Assembly (NCBI GenBank): GCA_000751835.1
Contig: CCMQ01000006.1
Location: 124,001-188,000 of the forward strand
DNA: 64,000 bases
Direction of reading: 5' to 3'
Source: Necropsobacter rosorum
GTDB lineage: Bacteria > Pseudomonadota > Gammaproteobacteria > Enterobacterales > Pasteurellaceae
The position numbers and the translations under genes are program-made. The first letter of the stretch is position 1. The number at the start of each line of letters is the position of its first letter. Below are positions 35,979-45,255 of the stretch, in pieces. The notes under the pieces are model-generated. The model did no database searches. It was given only the letters and a program-made list of their open reading frames with translations, and was not told where the DNA came from.

Positions 35979-36007
35979 TTGAAACAAGAATAATTTTCAT
36001 CTATAAT
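35979..36007 (+). promoter_or_regulatory. Promoter of the fhu operon with weak Fur-like overlap
   Basis: -35 TTGAAA (35979-35984), 17-base spacer, -10 TATAAT (36002-36007). The spacer contains AAGAATAATTTTCATC, which matches a Fur box only partly. Fur control is expected from the genes but not proven by this site. Confidence 0.6.
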
Positions 36008-36047
36008 TCAGCGATTCAAATGAAGTAATCATCAACGGTGAATCGCA

Positions 36048-36812
36048 GTGTTTCAACTCAATCAGGTTTTCTTTTCGATTTCCGACCGCACTTTACTGGC
36101 GCCTACCACGCTGTCTTTGCAAACCGGCAAAGTTTACGGGCTTATCGGACATAACGGTTCAGGCAAATCCACGTTGCTTAAACTGATGGCACGCCAGCAG
36201 CCGGCAAGCGGCGGAGAAATTCTGCTCGCCGGTAAACCGCTCAGCAATTGGCATCATCGCGATTTTGCCAAACAGGTTGCCTATTTACCGCAACACTTGC
36301 CTTTAGGTACCAGTCTGACAGCCGTCGAATTGGTGGGTATGGGGCGTTATGCCTGGAACGGTTTGTTCGGGCGCAAAACTGAAACGGATCAGCTGGCAAT
36401 ACGGCGCGCCATGCAACTGACCCGGACGGAAAAATTTACCCAACAATTTGTTGATACTCTGTCGGGTGGCGAGCGCCTGCGCGTCTGGCTGGCGATGTTA
36501 TTGGCGCAGCAAAGCCGCTTTTTATTGCTGGATGAACCCCTTGCACCGCTGGATATAGCTCATCAGGTGGAGGTAATGCAATTATTGTACAACCTGAGCC
36601 GGGAGTTAAATCTCGGCGTTGTAATCGTGATTCATGATATTAATCTGGCGGCACGCTTTTGTGACCGACTTATCGCATTGCACAGCGGCCGCATACTGGC
36701 GCAAGGAAACGCGCGTCAAATCGTCAATACCGAATCATTACAGGCAATTTACGGGATTCGGCTTAATGTTATCGATCATCCTCATTGTGATCGTCCGGTG
36801 AGTTTTTATTGA
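36048..36812 (+). CDS. fhuC: Ferric-hydroxamate ABC transporter ATPase FhuC-type
   Basis: A 254-residue ATPase for ferric siderophore import. Walker A GHNGSGKST, signature LSGGERLR, Walker B FLLLDEP and the H-loop VIHDINLAA are present. The start is GTG 36048 (MFQLNQVFF). An uptake-signal core lies within the first codons (GACCGCACTTT near 36085). The fhuC-D-B-receptor order is that of Actinobacillus pleuropneumoniae. Confidence 0.9.
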   Translation: MFQLNQVFFSISDRTLLAPTTLSLQTGKVYGLIGHNGSGKSTLLKLMARQQPASGGEILLAGKPLSNWHHRDFAKQVAYLPQHLPLGTSLTAVELVGMGRYAWNGLFGRKTETDQLAIRRAMQLTRTEKFTQQFVDTLSGGERLRVWLAMLLAQQSRFLLLDEPLAPLDIAHQVEVMQLLYNLSRELNLGVVIVIHDINLAARFCDRLIALHSGRILAQGNARQIVNTESLQAIYGIRLNVIDHPHCDRPVSFY

Positions 36813-36813
36813 T

Positions 36814-37695
36814 ATGCGTTACATGCTGCTTTTTATCTTCGGCTGGCTGCCCTTGTTGGTGCAAGGAATGCAAACACCATCGCACAGCGCTTATGCCACT
36901 CTTGACTGGACGGTGGCGGAAACCCTTATCGCGTTAGAACAACCGCCGCTGGCGATGGGCGAGGTGAAAAGTTATCAACGCTGGGTCATGAAGCCCGAAC
37001 TGCCGGATACGCTGATCGATCTCGGTATTCGTATGCAGCCTAACCCTGAACAAATACTGGCCTTATCGCAAATATTACAGGGTAAACCACTTTCTTTTAT
37101 TAACAGCAGTTTTTATGCCTCTGTGACACCAATCTTAGAAAGCTTCGCGACCGTGGAAACGGTCGATTTTTATCGGCCGGGCAATGCGTGGCAGAATATT
37201 ATCCGCGCCACCTATCAAATTGCACGCTTGATTGGCAAAACCGAAAATGCGGATCGGTTACTGAACCGATTTCAACAAAAACTCGCCCAAATCCGACCGC
37301 ACTTACAACGCTTTACTGATCGCCCGATCATTTTGGTGCAGTTTATTGATATCCGCCATTTACGCATTTATGCCGAAAACAGTCCTTTCGGCGCGGTGTT
37401 ACAGCAACTCGGTTTTCACAACGCCTGGCAGGGCGAACATAATGATTGGGGTTTTCAGACTATTGAGGTGACACAGCTGGCGGCATTTCCCGCCAACAGT
37501 CGATTTGTCGTTATAAAGCCTTATCCTGCCGATATTGCCACCGCACTGCGGCATAATACCCTGTGGCAGCATCTCGGCATGGCGCAGGATCCACTGATTC
37601 TGCCCGCAGTGTGGACTTTCGGCGCCATTCCTTCAGCGCAGCGTTTTGCCGAGTTACTGGCGCACGGTTTATTGCACGGAGGCGAAGCATGGTAA
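36814..37695 (+). CDS. fhuD: Ferric-hydroxamate periplasmic binding protein FhuD-type
   Basis: A 293-residue FhuD/BtuF-class binding protein with a signal peptide of about 19 residues. The first lobe has DWTVAETLIALEQPPLAMGEV, with IDLGIRMQPNPEQI as the signature strand-helix of the class. It delivers ferric hydroxamate to FhuB. It starts 1 base after fhuC and overlaps fhuB by 7 bases. Confidence 0.88.
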   Translation: MRYMLLFIFGWLPLLVQGMQTPSHSAYATLDWTVAETLIALEQPPLAMGEVKSYQRWVMKPELPDTLIDLGIRMQPNPEQILALSQILQGKPLSFINSSFYASVTPILESFATVETVDFYRPGNAWQNIIRATYQIARLIGKTENADRLLNRFQQKLAQIRPHLQRFTDRPIILVQFIDIRHLRIYAENSPFGAVLQQLGFHNAWQGEHNDWGFQTIEVTQLAAFPANSRFVVIKPYPADIATALRHNTLWQHLGMAQDPLILPAVWTFGAIPSAQRFAELLAHGLLHGGEAW

Positions 37696-39644
37696 AAAAT
37701 CAGCGTTTATTTTTCTGTGCGTTAAGTTTAATTTTCGTGATACTGCTAATCACGTTATTAACGCGCCAGTTACCGGATAATCAATCCTTATGCGCGCTTT
37801 TTCTGCCGAGCGAATCGCTGGAACTATTACTGCTGCAAAGCTATACCTTACCGCGTATCTGTATTGCCCTTCTCGCCGGCGGTATATTGGGCAGCGCCAG
37901 CCTTTTATTGCAGCAGGTAAGTGCAAATCCGTTGGCTTCCGATAACACCATCGGTATCAGCGCCGGGGCGCAATTCAGCCTGTTTGTCTGTGCAATTTTT
38001 ATGCCGGACTGGCTGGAAAAAGGCGCAAGTTTTATTGCCGTGATCGGTGCCGGTCTGAGTTTGATTTTAGTACTGGCGCTGGCATGGCGGAAAACCATGT
38101 CACCCTTATTATTGATTCTGGCAGGCTTAGTGGTAAATCTCTACCTTGGCTCTTTCAGCGCCATGATGATGTTGTTTTATCCCGAAGAAAGCCGCGGTTT
38201 AGCCCAATGGGGTGCGGGTTCTCTGGTACAGGAAAGCTGGCGCGACAGTCAATGGCTGTTTATGCAATCCTTACCTTTATTCGTACTGATCGCGTTGTTG
38301 CAACGGCCGTTCGCCATGTTGTCGCTGAACGAAGACAATGCGCGCAGTCTGGGTGTGCCGGTCGGCCACCTGCGTTTTATCGGCATTCTTATCAGTGCAT
38401 ATTTAATCGCTGCGGTGGTCAGTGCGGTAGGTATGCTGGGTTTTATCGGATTAGCCGCAGCAACGCTGGTGCGCCAGTTAGGCGTTCGTACCTTCCCGTG
38501 CCGGCTTATCGGTGCATTTGCTGCCGGCGCCTTATTATTGAGTATCACAGACTTATCGCTGCAATTACTCACCTTGTTCAAACAAATTACTTTACCGACC
38601 GGCGCTGTCACCTCATTATTAGGTACGCCGTTGCTACTATGGCTGATGTTCAAAACTTTACCTGACGACGGACGGATTTCGCAAACACCATATCAAATCA
38701 AACGAATATTTAAACCGCACTATCCGATTATCCTGAGTCTGATATTATTCTCCGCCGTCGGTATCGCGCTTAGCCTCGGCAAAAGCGGTAACCAATGGCA
38801 TTGGTCAGCCTTTTCCGATCCGTTACTGGCACTGCGTTATCCGCGCATTCTGACCGCCGCCGCAGTGGGCGTATTATTAGCCACTGCCGGCGTACTCATG
38901 CAGCGTCTGACCTTAAACCCAATGGCAAGCCCGGAACTGCTAGGGGTATCTTCCGGCACCGGTATGGGTATTCTGGTCGCCTTATTTTTCTTTTCCGCCA
39001 TCCGGCCGGCGACCTTTTGGGCGGCAGGGATCATCGGTGCAATCATCGCATTATTTATATTAAGCGCCATAAATCAACGCAACGGCATGCGGCCGGAAAA
39101 AGTGCTGTTGACCGGAATAAGTTTATCGGCGCTGTTCAGTACGCTGCAAAGCATCGCGATCGCCGGCGGTGATCCGCGTGTCAGTCAGTTGATCGCCTGG
39201 ACATCAGGCTCTACGCAGCAGACAGATTTTACATTCGCTTTACCGTTTTTCTTCCTCACTCTCGGTCTATTGGCGTTGAGTCTGATTTTCTCACGCTGGC
39301 TGGAATTGCTGGCATTACAGGCACCGATTGCACAATCGCTGGGGTTAAACCTGCTGCAGACACGGCGAGTTTTGATTCTATTCAGTGCACTGTTAACCGC
39401 ACTCGCAACATTGATTATCGGTCCGTTAAGTTTTATCGGCTTACTGGTACCGCACTTAACCCGATTCTTAGGGGTAACCAAGGCGTCGCGACAAATTCTG
39501 TTTTCCGCCTTATTGGGTTGTTTGATTATGATCATCGCCGATTGGTTCGGACGTCAAATCTTATTTCCTTATGAAATTCCCGCCGGTTTGGTCGTCACCT
39601 TAATCGGCGGGGCTTATTTCTTAATTGCAATGCGAAAAATTTAA
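37689..39644 (+). CDS. fhuB: Double-length ferric-hydroxamate permease FhuB-type
   Basis: A 651-residue FecCD-family permease made of two fused homologous halves of about 320 residues, as in E. coli FhuB. Each half contains the block NPLASDNTIGISAGAQF or NPMASPELLGVSSGTGM and a matching VGMLGFIGLAAATLVR or LSFIGLLVPHLTR region. Start ATG 37689 (MVKNQRLFF) aligns with the first helix; an earlier in-frame ATG lies in fhuD. The pseudo-dimeric permease needs no partner subunit. Confidence 0.92.
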   Translation: MVKNQRLFFCALSLIFVILLITLLTRQLPDNQSLCALFLPSESLELLLLQSYTLPRICIALLAGGILGSASLLLQQVSANPLASDNTIGISAGAQFSLFVCAIFMPDWLEKGASFIAVIGAGLSLILVLALAWRKTMSPLLLILAGLVVNLYLGSFSAMMMLFYPEESRGLAQWGAGSLVQESWRDSQWLFMQSLPLFVLIALLQRPFAMLSLNEDNARSLGVPVGHLRFIGILISAYLIAAVVSAVGMLGFIGLAAATLVRQLGVRTFPCRLIGAFAAGALLLSITDLSLQLLTLFKQITLPTGAVTSLLGTPLLLWLMFKTLPDDGRISQTPYQIKRIFKPHYPIILSLILFSAVGIALSLGKSGNQWHWSAFSDPLLALRYPRILTAAAVGVLLATAGVLMQRLTLNPMASPELLGVSSGTGMGILVALFFFSAIRPATFWAAGIIGAIIALFILSAINQRNGMRPEKVLLTGISLSALFSTLQSIAIAGGDPRVSQLIAWTSGSTQQTDFTFALPFFFLTLGLLALSLIFSRWLELLALQAPIAQSLGLNLLQTRRVLILFSALLTALATLIIGPLSFIGLLVPHLTRFLGVTKASRQILFSALLGCLIMIIADWFGRQILFPYEIPAGLVVTLIGGAYFLIAMRKI

Positions 39645-39693
39645 TTTCCCACGGTATGCCGTGCTTTACTTTACTCATAATAGGAAGGCTAAA

Positions 39694-41709
39694 ATGAACA
39701 AAACATGTATTTATACAGGCGTTGCAAGCGCCGTGCTGATTGCACTTAATTCCGCCTATGCGGAAGATAAACGGGAAGAACTGGAAGCAATTGAAGTCGT
39801 CGGTTCCGTAGTTAAAAGCGGCAAAGTGGAATATCTGTCGCCGAAATCCGTCAATACTATCGATAGCCGGCAGATCGCTGATATGGCCGTCAGCCAGCTT
39901 GATGCCGCATTACGTTATGAATCGGGTACCTCCGCCCAAACTTATGGTGCGGATTTAGATGACAGCGATTGGTTAAAAATCCGTGGTTTCGACGCCACCG
40001 TCACGCTTGACGGTTCTTCCTTTTATAAAGGCGGGTATTCCGGCTGGAATCCGGATCTATACGGTTTTGAAACGATAGAGATTATCAAAGGCGCCGACTC
40101 CTTAACTTATGGTTCGGCCAAAACAGGCGGTCTGATAAACCTCGTCAGTAAACGACCGACTCAACAACCACAGGGCGAATTTAAAGCCAAAATAGGCAAC
40201 CGCAGCGAACGCGGTTTAAGTCTGGATATCAGTGACAGCGCAGCGGATAATCTGCGTTATCGCTTAGTGGGTAATTATAATAAAAAACACGGCGAAACTA
40301 ACGGCACCTGGCTGGAACGTTATTATTTTGCCCCAAGTCTGACCTGGGATATTTCTTCCCGTTCATCGTTAACCCTGCTTGCCAGCCTACAAAAGGATGT
40401 GGGCGTACCGACAACATCCTTTTATCCGCTGATCGGCACACTGAATACCTCTGCCGGCACAATCTCCCGTCGTACTAATCTTGGCGATCCGACAACGGAT
40501 TATATGGATCGTAAAGAATATTCCGTCGGGTATGAATTTAAACACGATTTCGGCGGCGATTTAATTTATACTCAAACCTACCGTTTTAACGCGGATGATC
40601 GCCGTCAATTGTCCGGCTATTACGGCTGGGTATCCGCATTTCCAATGATTCAGCAAGGTTCGCTGTTCGTTGATGTCCTGACCCGTAATCACACCTTTGA
40701 CAACCGGTTAAGCAAAACCTGGCATTTTGACAGCGGTGAAAATACCTTGCTTGGCGGTATTGAATATAAACATAACAGTGCAAGCGGTAAATACGGCTAT
40801 GGTTCGGGTAACGCGTTAAATGCGCTTGCACCGACTTATGCGGGAATCCCAGAACCGAACGTTAATCCTTATGAGGCGAAGCAACGCCAGTTAGGTTTCT
40901 ATTTACAGGATCAACTCAATATCGCCAATTGGCGTTTTTCCGCCGGCTTGCGCCATGATCGCGCGCGAGGCGATTCCGATACGTTCGGTAAAAAAAACAG
41001 TTATCGAAATAATGAAACTTCTTATTCCGGTGGCATGATGTATGTTGCCGAAAACGGATTATCACCTTATTTCAGTTATTCCGAATCATTCGAACCGGTT
41101 GTAGGAAATGACGGTCAAGGTAAACGTTATGAACCGCTGAAAGGCAAGCAATATGAAACCGGTATTAAATATCTGCCGAACTTTATTGACGGGAAATTCT
41201 CCGTTGCCTATTTTCATCTTAAGGAAGAAAACGGTTTGGTACAGACCGGCGCAATCACGACGCAAGCAGGTAAACAACGCAGCCGCGGTGTTGAAGTCAA
41301 CGGAGATTTCAATCTGACTGACAATATTACCATCGCGCTGGCTTATACCTATACCCGGGCCGAACAAGACAAAACCGACGGCACGGAGGTTCGCAAACCG
41401 CTGATTCCGCGGCATACGGCATCGGTTCGTACCGGTTATACCTTCAAGCATAATAGGCTGGACGGATTGCTATTAGGCGCGGGATTCCGCTATATCGGCA
41501 CATCCAATGATGAAATAGGCAATCCGGGATATAAGCTGCCGGCAGTCACGTTGTGGGATGTCATGCTGAAATACCCGCTGGCTAAAAACTGGGTACTACA
41601 GGCCAATATTTCCAATCTAACCAATAAAAAATACCTGTCAGGCTGTTATTACTCCTGCTACTACGGTGAAGGGCGCAAAGTGACAGCGGAAATTACCTAT
41701 AAATGGTAA
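39694..41709 (+). CDS. TonB-dependent ferric-siderophore receptor
   Basis: A 671-residue outer-membrane receptor with signal peptide ending AYA (about 23). The TonB box region IEVVGS is at about 31-36, the plug domain (LRYESGTSAQTYG, LVSK) follows, and a 22-strand barrel ends in aromatic Trp (ITYKW). A cysteine pair near the end (GCYYSCYYGEGR) is typical of hydroxamate receptors of the FhuE/FcuA/FhuA group. The ligand, likely a hydroxamate, is inferred from the adjoining fhuCDB. Start ATG 39694 follows AGGAAGGCTAAA. Confidence 0.9.
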   Translation: MNKTCIYTGVASAVLIALNSAYAEDKREELEAIEVVGSVVKSGKVEYLSPKSVNTIDSRQIADMAVSQLDAALRYESGTSAQTYGADLDDSDWLKIRGFDATVTLDGSSFYKGGYSGWNPDLYGFETIEIIKGADSLTYGSAKTGGLINLVSKRPTQQPQGEFKAKIGNRSERGLSLDISDSAADNLRYRLVGNYNKKHGETNGTWLERYYFAPSLTWDISSRSSLTLLASLQKDVGVPTTSFYPLIGTLNTSAGTISRRTNLGDPTTDYMDRKEYSVGYEFKHDFGGDLIYTQTYRFNADDRRQLSGYYGWVSAFPMIQQGSLFVDVLTRNHTFDNRLSKTWHFDSGENTLLGGIEYKHNSASGKYGYGSGNALNALAPTYAGIPEPNVNPYEAKQRQLGFYLQDQLNIANWRFSAGLRHDRARGDSDTFGKKNSYRNNETSYSGGMMYVAENGLSPYFSYSESFEPVVGNDGQGKRYEPLKGKQYETGIKYLPNFIDGKFSVAYFHLKEENGLVQTGAITTQAGKQRSRGVEVNGDFNLTDNITIALAYTYTRAEQDKTDGTEVRKPLIPRHTASVRTGYTFKHNRLDGLLLGAGFRYIGTSNDEIGNPGYKLPAVTLWDVMLKYPLAKNWVLQANISNLTNKKYLSGCYYSCYYGEGRKVTAEITYKW

Positions 41710-41715
41710 AAAAAA

Positions 41716-41740
41716 CGACCGCACTTTGAAAGTGCGGTCG
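41716..41740. terminator. Uptake-signal dyad terminator after the receptor gene
   Basis: CGACCGCACTT (41716-41726) and AAGTGCGGTCG (41730-41740), eleven perfect pairs with a TGA loop. A run of A before it gives a T tail on the minus strand; on the plus strand ATTATTAT follows. Confidence 0.75.
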
Positions 41741-41776
41741 ATTATTATCGTATTTCGGTCGGCGTTTGTGGCGAGT

Positions 41777-41801
41777 AAAAATCCGCTTATGCTAAGCGGA
41801 T
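41777..41801 (-). terminator. Terminator of grxD
   Basis: On the minus strand ATCCGCTTA (41801-41793) pairs with TAAGCGGAT (41789-41781), followed by TTTT. It lies 15 bases after the grxD stop. Confidence 0.82.
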
Positions 41802-41815
41802 ATTATCGCTTGCCG

Positions 41816-42145
41816 TTAGGCCTGCGGGTGTCTTTCCGCCACTTCGGCTAACAGGGTTTGCAGCTCGCCTTGCTGGAACATTTCCAGCACGATATCGCAA
41901 CCGCCGATTAACTCGCCTTCAACCCATAATTGCGGAAAGGTCGGCCAGTTGGCATATGCCGGCAGTTCGGCGCGGATATCCGGATGTTGCAGAATATCTA
42001 CATAACCGAAAGGAACTTTGCAATTGATCAGCGCTTCCACCGCTCTGGCGGAAAAACCGCAAGACGGGAATTTCGGCGAGCCTTTCATATAAAGCAGAAT
42101 CGGGTTTTCACTGATTTGTTTTTTGATTTTATCTAGGGTTTCCAT
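41816..42145 (-). CDS. grxD: Monothiol glutaredoxin GrxD (Grx4)
   Basis: A 109-residue monothiol glutaredoxin with active site CGFS (C29-S32) after KGSPKFPS, the cis-proline loop WPTFPQLWV and the glutathione-binding GGCDI. These proteins coordinate a bridging 2Fe-2S cluster with glutathione and pass it to Fe-S acceptors or BolA. The gene is single, convergent with the receptor gene. Confidence 0.95.
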   Translation of the reverse strand: METLDKIKKQISENPILLYMKGSPKFPSCGFSARAVEALINCKVPFGYVDILQHPDIRAELPAYANWPTFPQLWVEGELIGGCDIVLEMFQQGELQTLLAEVAERHPQA

Positions 42146-42228
42146 AATCGTCCTCGTATCGAATGAAGTGCGCTGATTGTAGCATAAGCCCGGGCGGATA
42201 CCAATAACCCGACCAACATAATCAACTA

Positions 42229-43008
42229 TTACCAGCTACCGCCGGCACCGCCGCCGCCAAAACTACCGCCACCGAAGCCGCCGCCGGAACCACCGCCAAA
42301 ACCGCCATCGCCGAATCCTCCGCCGATTCCGCGGTTGCTGCGCCGCCCGATGGTAGACTGACGGCGCAGTATCTGCCCGTTGTGGTTATTGGTCGGGCTG
42401 ATATAGGGAGCGTTACGCCAACGTATTTCCCCCAAAATCACAATCAGCACAAAAATCGCGATCATGATAAAGGGAATATATTCCCCCATATCGTTCTGCG
42501 CTTGCTGCGCGGGGTCAAATTCGCCTTTGCTGGCGGCAATAATCTCATCCAGACCGTTGCTGATTCCGCGTGCATAATTGCCCTGTTTGAATTGCGGGGT
42601 AATCTTGTTGCGGATAGTCTGCGATAAAAAAGCATCCGGCAATACGCCTTCCAGCCCCTGTCCGGTGGCGATAAAAATTTTGCGGTCGTTAACCGCAATC
42701 AGCATTAATACGCCGTTATTCAGCTGTTTACGTCCGATTCCCCATTTATCGCCCAACTCGAAAGCATATTGCGCGATGTCATATTCGCCGGTGGTGGCGA
42801 CCAGAACCACGGCTATCTGAGAGCTGGTTTCCTGCGAATAGGCAACCAGTTTGGTTTCCAGTTGCTGCTTTTCGTTTGCGGTTAAGCGATTCGTGTAGTC
42901 ATTCACATAACGAAACGGGTTCGGTGCGGCGGGAAAATTCGCTGCCGAAGCCGTAACGCTGAGCAAAACGCAGAAAAAAACCACCGCACTTTGTATCCAT
43001 TTAGTCAT
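42229..43008 (-). CDS. TPM-domain membrane protein with Gly-rich tail (YgcG family)
   Basis: A 259-residue protein. A signal peptide ends ASA (about 23), a periplasmic TPM domain follows (PFRYVNDYTNRLTANEKQQLE to about 165), then a membrane helix (about 180-198) and a Gly/Phe-rich end (GGGFGDGGFGGGSGG). TPM domains are linked to photosystem repair in plants, but in bacteria the role is unclear. It overlaps the upstream gene by 8 bases. Confidence 0.85.
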   Translation of the reverse strand: MTKWIQSAVVFFCVLLSVTASAANFPAAPNPFRYVNDYTNRLTANEKQQLETKLVAYSQETSSQIAVVLVATTGEYDIAQYAFELGDKWGIGRKQLNNGVLMLIAVNDRKIFIATGQGLEGVLPDAFLSQTIRNKITPQFKQGNYARGISNGLDEIIAASKGEFDPAQQAQNDMGEYIPFIMIAIFVLIVILGEIRWRNAPYISPTNNHNGQILRRQSTIGRRSNRGIGGGFGDGGFGGGSGGGFGGGSFGGGGAGGSW

Positions 43009-43450
43009 GAATGATCACCTCATTGTCCAATTCATTGCTATCGTCCGGCTGAACCGGAAAATGCAGCGCCAACTTATCGGCAATACGCGCAATGGTACGA
43101 ACCACACCCTCGGTATATTGATGCTGTCTGAAATCTGCCGTCATCAACGCACATTGCTGTCGCCAGAAATCGTCACCGACATATTGATGAATGCCCGAAT
43201 CGCCGATCACTGCGCACTGATGATCCTTATACGCGATATAAATCAGCACGCCGTTGCGCACCAGCGTGGCATACATTTCCAGCTGTTCAAAAATCTGCGA
43301 TGCGCGTTCGATTATAGACAATTTTCTATCCGCTTGCGTCATATGGCGTTCAATATAAACCCGCAACTCCGCCGAGGTTTGCGCTTCAAGGTACGCTATT
43401 GCGGCTTCAATCTGTTGTTTATCAAAGGGGAGGCTTGAGAATAACGGCAT
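43001..43450 (-). CDS. Cytoplasmic TPM-domain protein
   Basis: A 149-residue soluble TPM-domain protein without a signal or membrane helix (QQIEAAIAYLEAQTSAELRVYIERH, GVLIYIAYKDHQCAVIGDSGIHQYVG). It stands between lemA and the membrane-bound TPM gene. The lemA-TPM-TPM trio is a common unit of unknown function. Confidence 0.82.
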   Translation of the reverse strand: MPLFSSLPFDKQQIEAAIAYLEAQTSAELRVYIERHMTQADRKLSIIERASQIFEQLEMYATLVRNGVLIYIAYKDHQCAVIGDSGIHQYVGDDFWRQQCALMTADFRQHQYTEGVVRTIARIADKLALHFPVQPDDSNELDNEVIIHD

Positions 43451-43465
43451 AATATCAATCGGCTT

Positions 43466-44047
43466 TTAGTTAAAACTGACCACAGGGGCGTTTTCCGAAC
43501 CTGCTGCGGATTTAAAATAAGGTTTTTCTTTGAACCCTAAAAGCATTGCGGCCAGTTTGGTCGGGAACTGACGGACTTTCTGATTGTATTCGCGCGCCGC
43601 CGCATTAAACGTATTGCGTGCCACATTAATACGATTTTCGGTACCTTCCAGCTGCGCCTGTAAGTTCATAAAACCTTCATGCGCTTTTAATTCGGGGTAT
43701 CTTTCTACGCTAACCAGTAAACGAGACAGCGCAGATCCCACATTTGTCTGTTCCTGCTGGAATTGCGCCAGCTGTTCTTCCGTCATATTACTCGGATCAA
43801 TTTTTGTCTGGCTTGCTTTCGCCCGCGCTTCAATAACCTGAGTTAAGGTTTCCTGTTCAAAATTCGCCTGGCCTTTTACGGTATTGACTAAGTTCGGAAT
43901 TAAATCCGCACGGCGCTGGTATTGGGATTCTACATTCGCCCAAACCGAGTCGATTTTTTCTTCCGCCTGAACCAGACCATTATAGCTGCTCATTAAGGTA
44001 AAACCCGCCACAATGACGACAAGAATAACAACTAACCATTTTTTCAT
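43466..44047 (-). CDS. LemA family protein
   Basis: A 193-residue protein with an N-terminal membrane helix (about 4-22) and a periplasmic helical bundle (YNGLVQAEEKIDSVWANVESQYQRRADLIPNLV), the LemA signature. First gene of the three-gene unit, 15 bases before the next gene. Function unknown in general; sometimes linked to envelope stress. Confidence 0.9.
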   Translation of the reverse strand: MKKWLVVILVVIVAGFTLMSSYNGLVQAEEKIDSVWANVESQYQRRADLIPNLVNTVKGQANFEQETLTQVIEARAKASQTKIDPSNMTEEQLAQFQQEQTNVGSALSRLLVSVERYPELKAHEGFMNLQAQLEGTENRINVARNTFNAAAREYNQKVRQFPTKLAAMLLGFKEKPYFKSAAGSENAPVVSFN

Positions 44048-44128
44048 TTTATAGTTCCTTTACATTCACAATATGCATGCTTTAATTTTTATCTTCAGGC
44101 TCATCAAATTGAAACCCCTCAATACGAC

Positions 44129-44158
44129 AAAAGACCTAAACTTTCGTTCAGGTCTTTT
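44129..44158 (-). terminator. Terminator of ompA
   Basis: AAAAGACCT (minus 44158-44150) pairs with AGGTCTTTT (44137-44129) around a 12-base loop, giving U residues at the end. It lies about 30 bases after the ompA stop. Confidence 0.82.
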
Positions 44159-44187
44159 AATCAATTTACTAAAGCGTTAACAAAAAA

Positions 44188-45255
44188 TTATTTGTTACCT
44201 TTAACAGCGATTTCTACACGACGGTCGTCAGCTAAACATGCAATTAAAGCTTTGCGTGCTTTAACTGAATCACATTTGTTGCCTGTTACAGGGTTAGCTT
44301 TACCGTAACCGGTCGCAGAGATAGAACTTTGAGCAACACCTTTAGATACTAAGTAGTTAGCTACTGTATCTGCACGACGTTGAGATAATTTCAGGTTGTA
44401 AGCTTCGGAACCGATGCGGTCAGTATAACCGGCAACAGCAACCTGCGGAGCGTTCAATTGAGCGATTTCACCGTAGATACCGTCTAATACGCCCTGCGCT
44501 TCAGGTTTTAAGTTAGCTTTGTTGAAACCGAAAGTAACGTCTGAATTCAAAGAGAAAGTTTTGCTTACGATTTCAGGCGCAACAACCGGTGCGGCACCCT
44601 GACCGAAACGGTAAGATAAACCTGCAGTTACAGAACCGATCCATGGAGTATAGTCAACACGGTTACCGTGAGCGTCTTCTAATTTACCAACACTGTTAAC
44701 CCATTGATATTCAACGCGTAATGCTAATTCTGGTAATGATGGCAAGCTGTATTCAACACCCGCAGCGAACACTGGAGATACTTTCAGGCTGTGGTTGCGA
44801 ACTAAGTCGTGGCTGTTGCCAACAGAATCAATTTCTTCGCCTTTTTTAGCTTTGTAGTCAGAACGGATTAATGCAGCACCTACACGACCGTAAACATCTA
44901 AGCCTTCTAACACTTCATAGCTACCTTTCAAGCTTAAGTGTGCACCGTGGTTAGTGTGTTTAGCTACAGTAACGCCTTCTTTACGTAATTTAGCACGACC
45001 AAAATCATCGTAGCCTAATTCCACAGCCAAACCTAAGTTGTCTTGGTTAAGAATTTGGTAACCGCCGAATACACCGTAAGTTACCGAGTTACGCAAATAA
45101 CCGTAACCTGCGTCTTCAGCTTGTGTATAACCATCGTGGAAAGATGCCCAACCAGCTTTTGCACCAGCGTAGAAAGTGTTTGCTTGTGGAGCTGCTTGTG
45201 CTACTGAAGCTGCTGCTAAGCCAGCGATTGCTAATGCGATTGCAGTTTTTTTCAT
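44188..45255 (-). CDS. ompA: Outer membrane protein OmpA (P5-like)
   Basis: A 355-residue porin-like structural protein. Signal peptide ends AQA (about 21); an eight-strand barrel runs to about 200 (ends TAGLSYRFGQ); a Pro/Ala/Val hinge follows; the C-terminal OmpA domain (from about 230) binds peptidoglycan with VAGYTDRIGSEAYNLKLS and Asp/Arg. Two C-terminal cysteines (NKCDS, IACLADDRR) probably form a disulfide. AGAGGAT precedes ATG 45255. Codons look highly biased towards one synonym (GTT/GCA/CGT), as in very highly expressed genes. Confidence 0.95.
   Translation of the reverse strand: MKKTAIALAIAGLAAASVAQAAPQANTFYAGAKAGWASFHDGYTQAEDAGYGYLRNSVTYGVFGGYQILNQDNLGLAVELGYDDFGRAKLRKEGVTVAKHTNHGAHLSLKGSYEVLEGLDVYGRVGAALIRSDYKAKKGEEIDSVGNSHDLVRNHSLKVSPVFAAGVEYSLPSLPELALRVEYQWVNSVGKLEDAHGNRVDYTPWIGSVTAGLSYRFGQGAAPVVAPEIVSKTFSLNSDVTFGFNKANLKPEAQGVLDGIYGEIAQLNAPQVAVAGYTDRIGSEAYNLKLSQRRADTVANYLVSKGVAQSSISATGYGKANPVTGNKCDSVKARKALIACLADDRRVEIAVKGNK

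Noticed and set aside
38084-38665. 193-residue plus-strand ORF inside fhuB in another frame
   Set aside because: Overlaps a continuous FecCD permease frame entirely and has no family signal.
42229-42360. Gly-rich C-terminal repeat of the TPM protein as a separate repeat element
   Set aside because: It is coding low complexity normal for this YgcG-type family, not a DNA repeat element.
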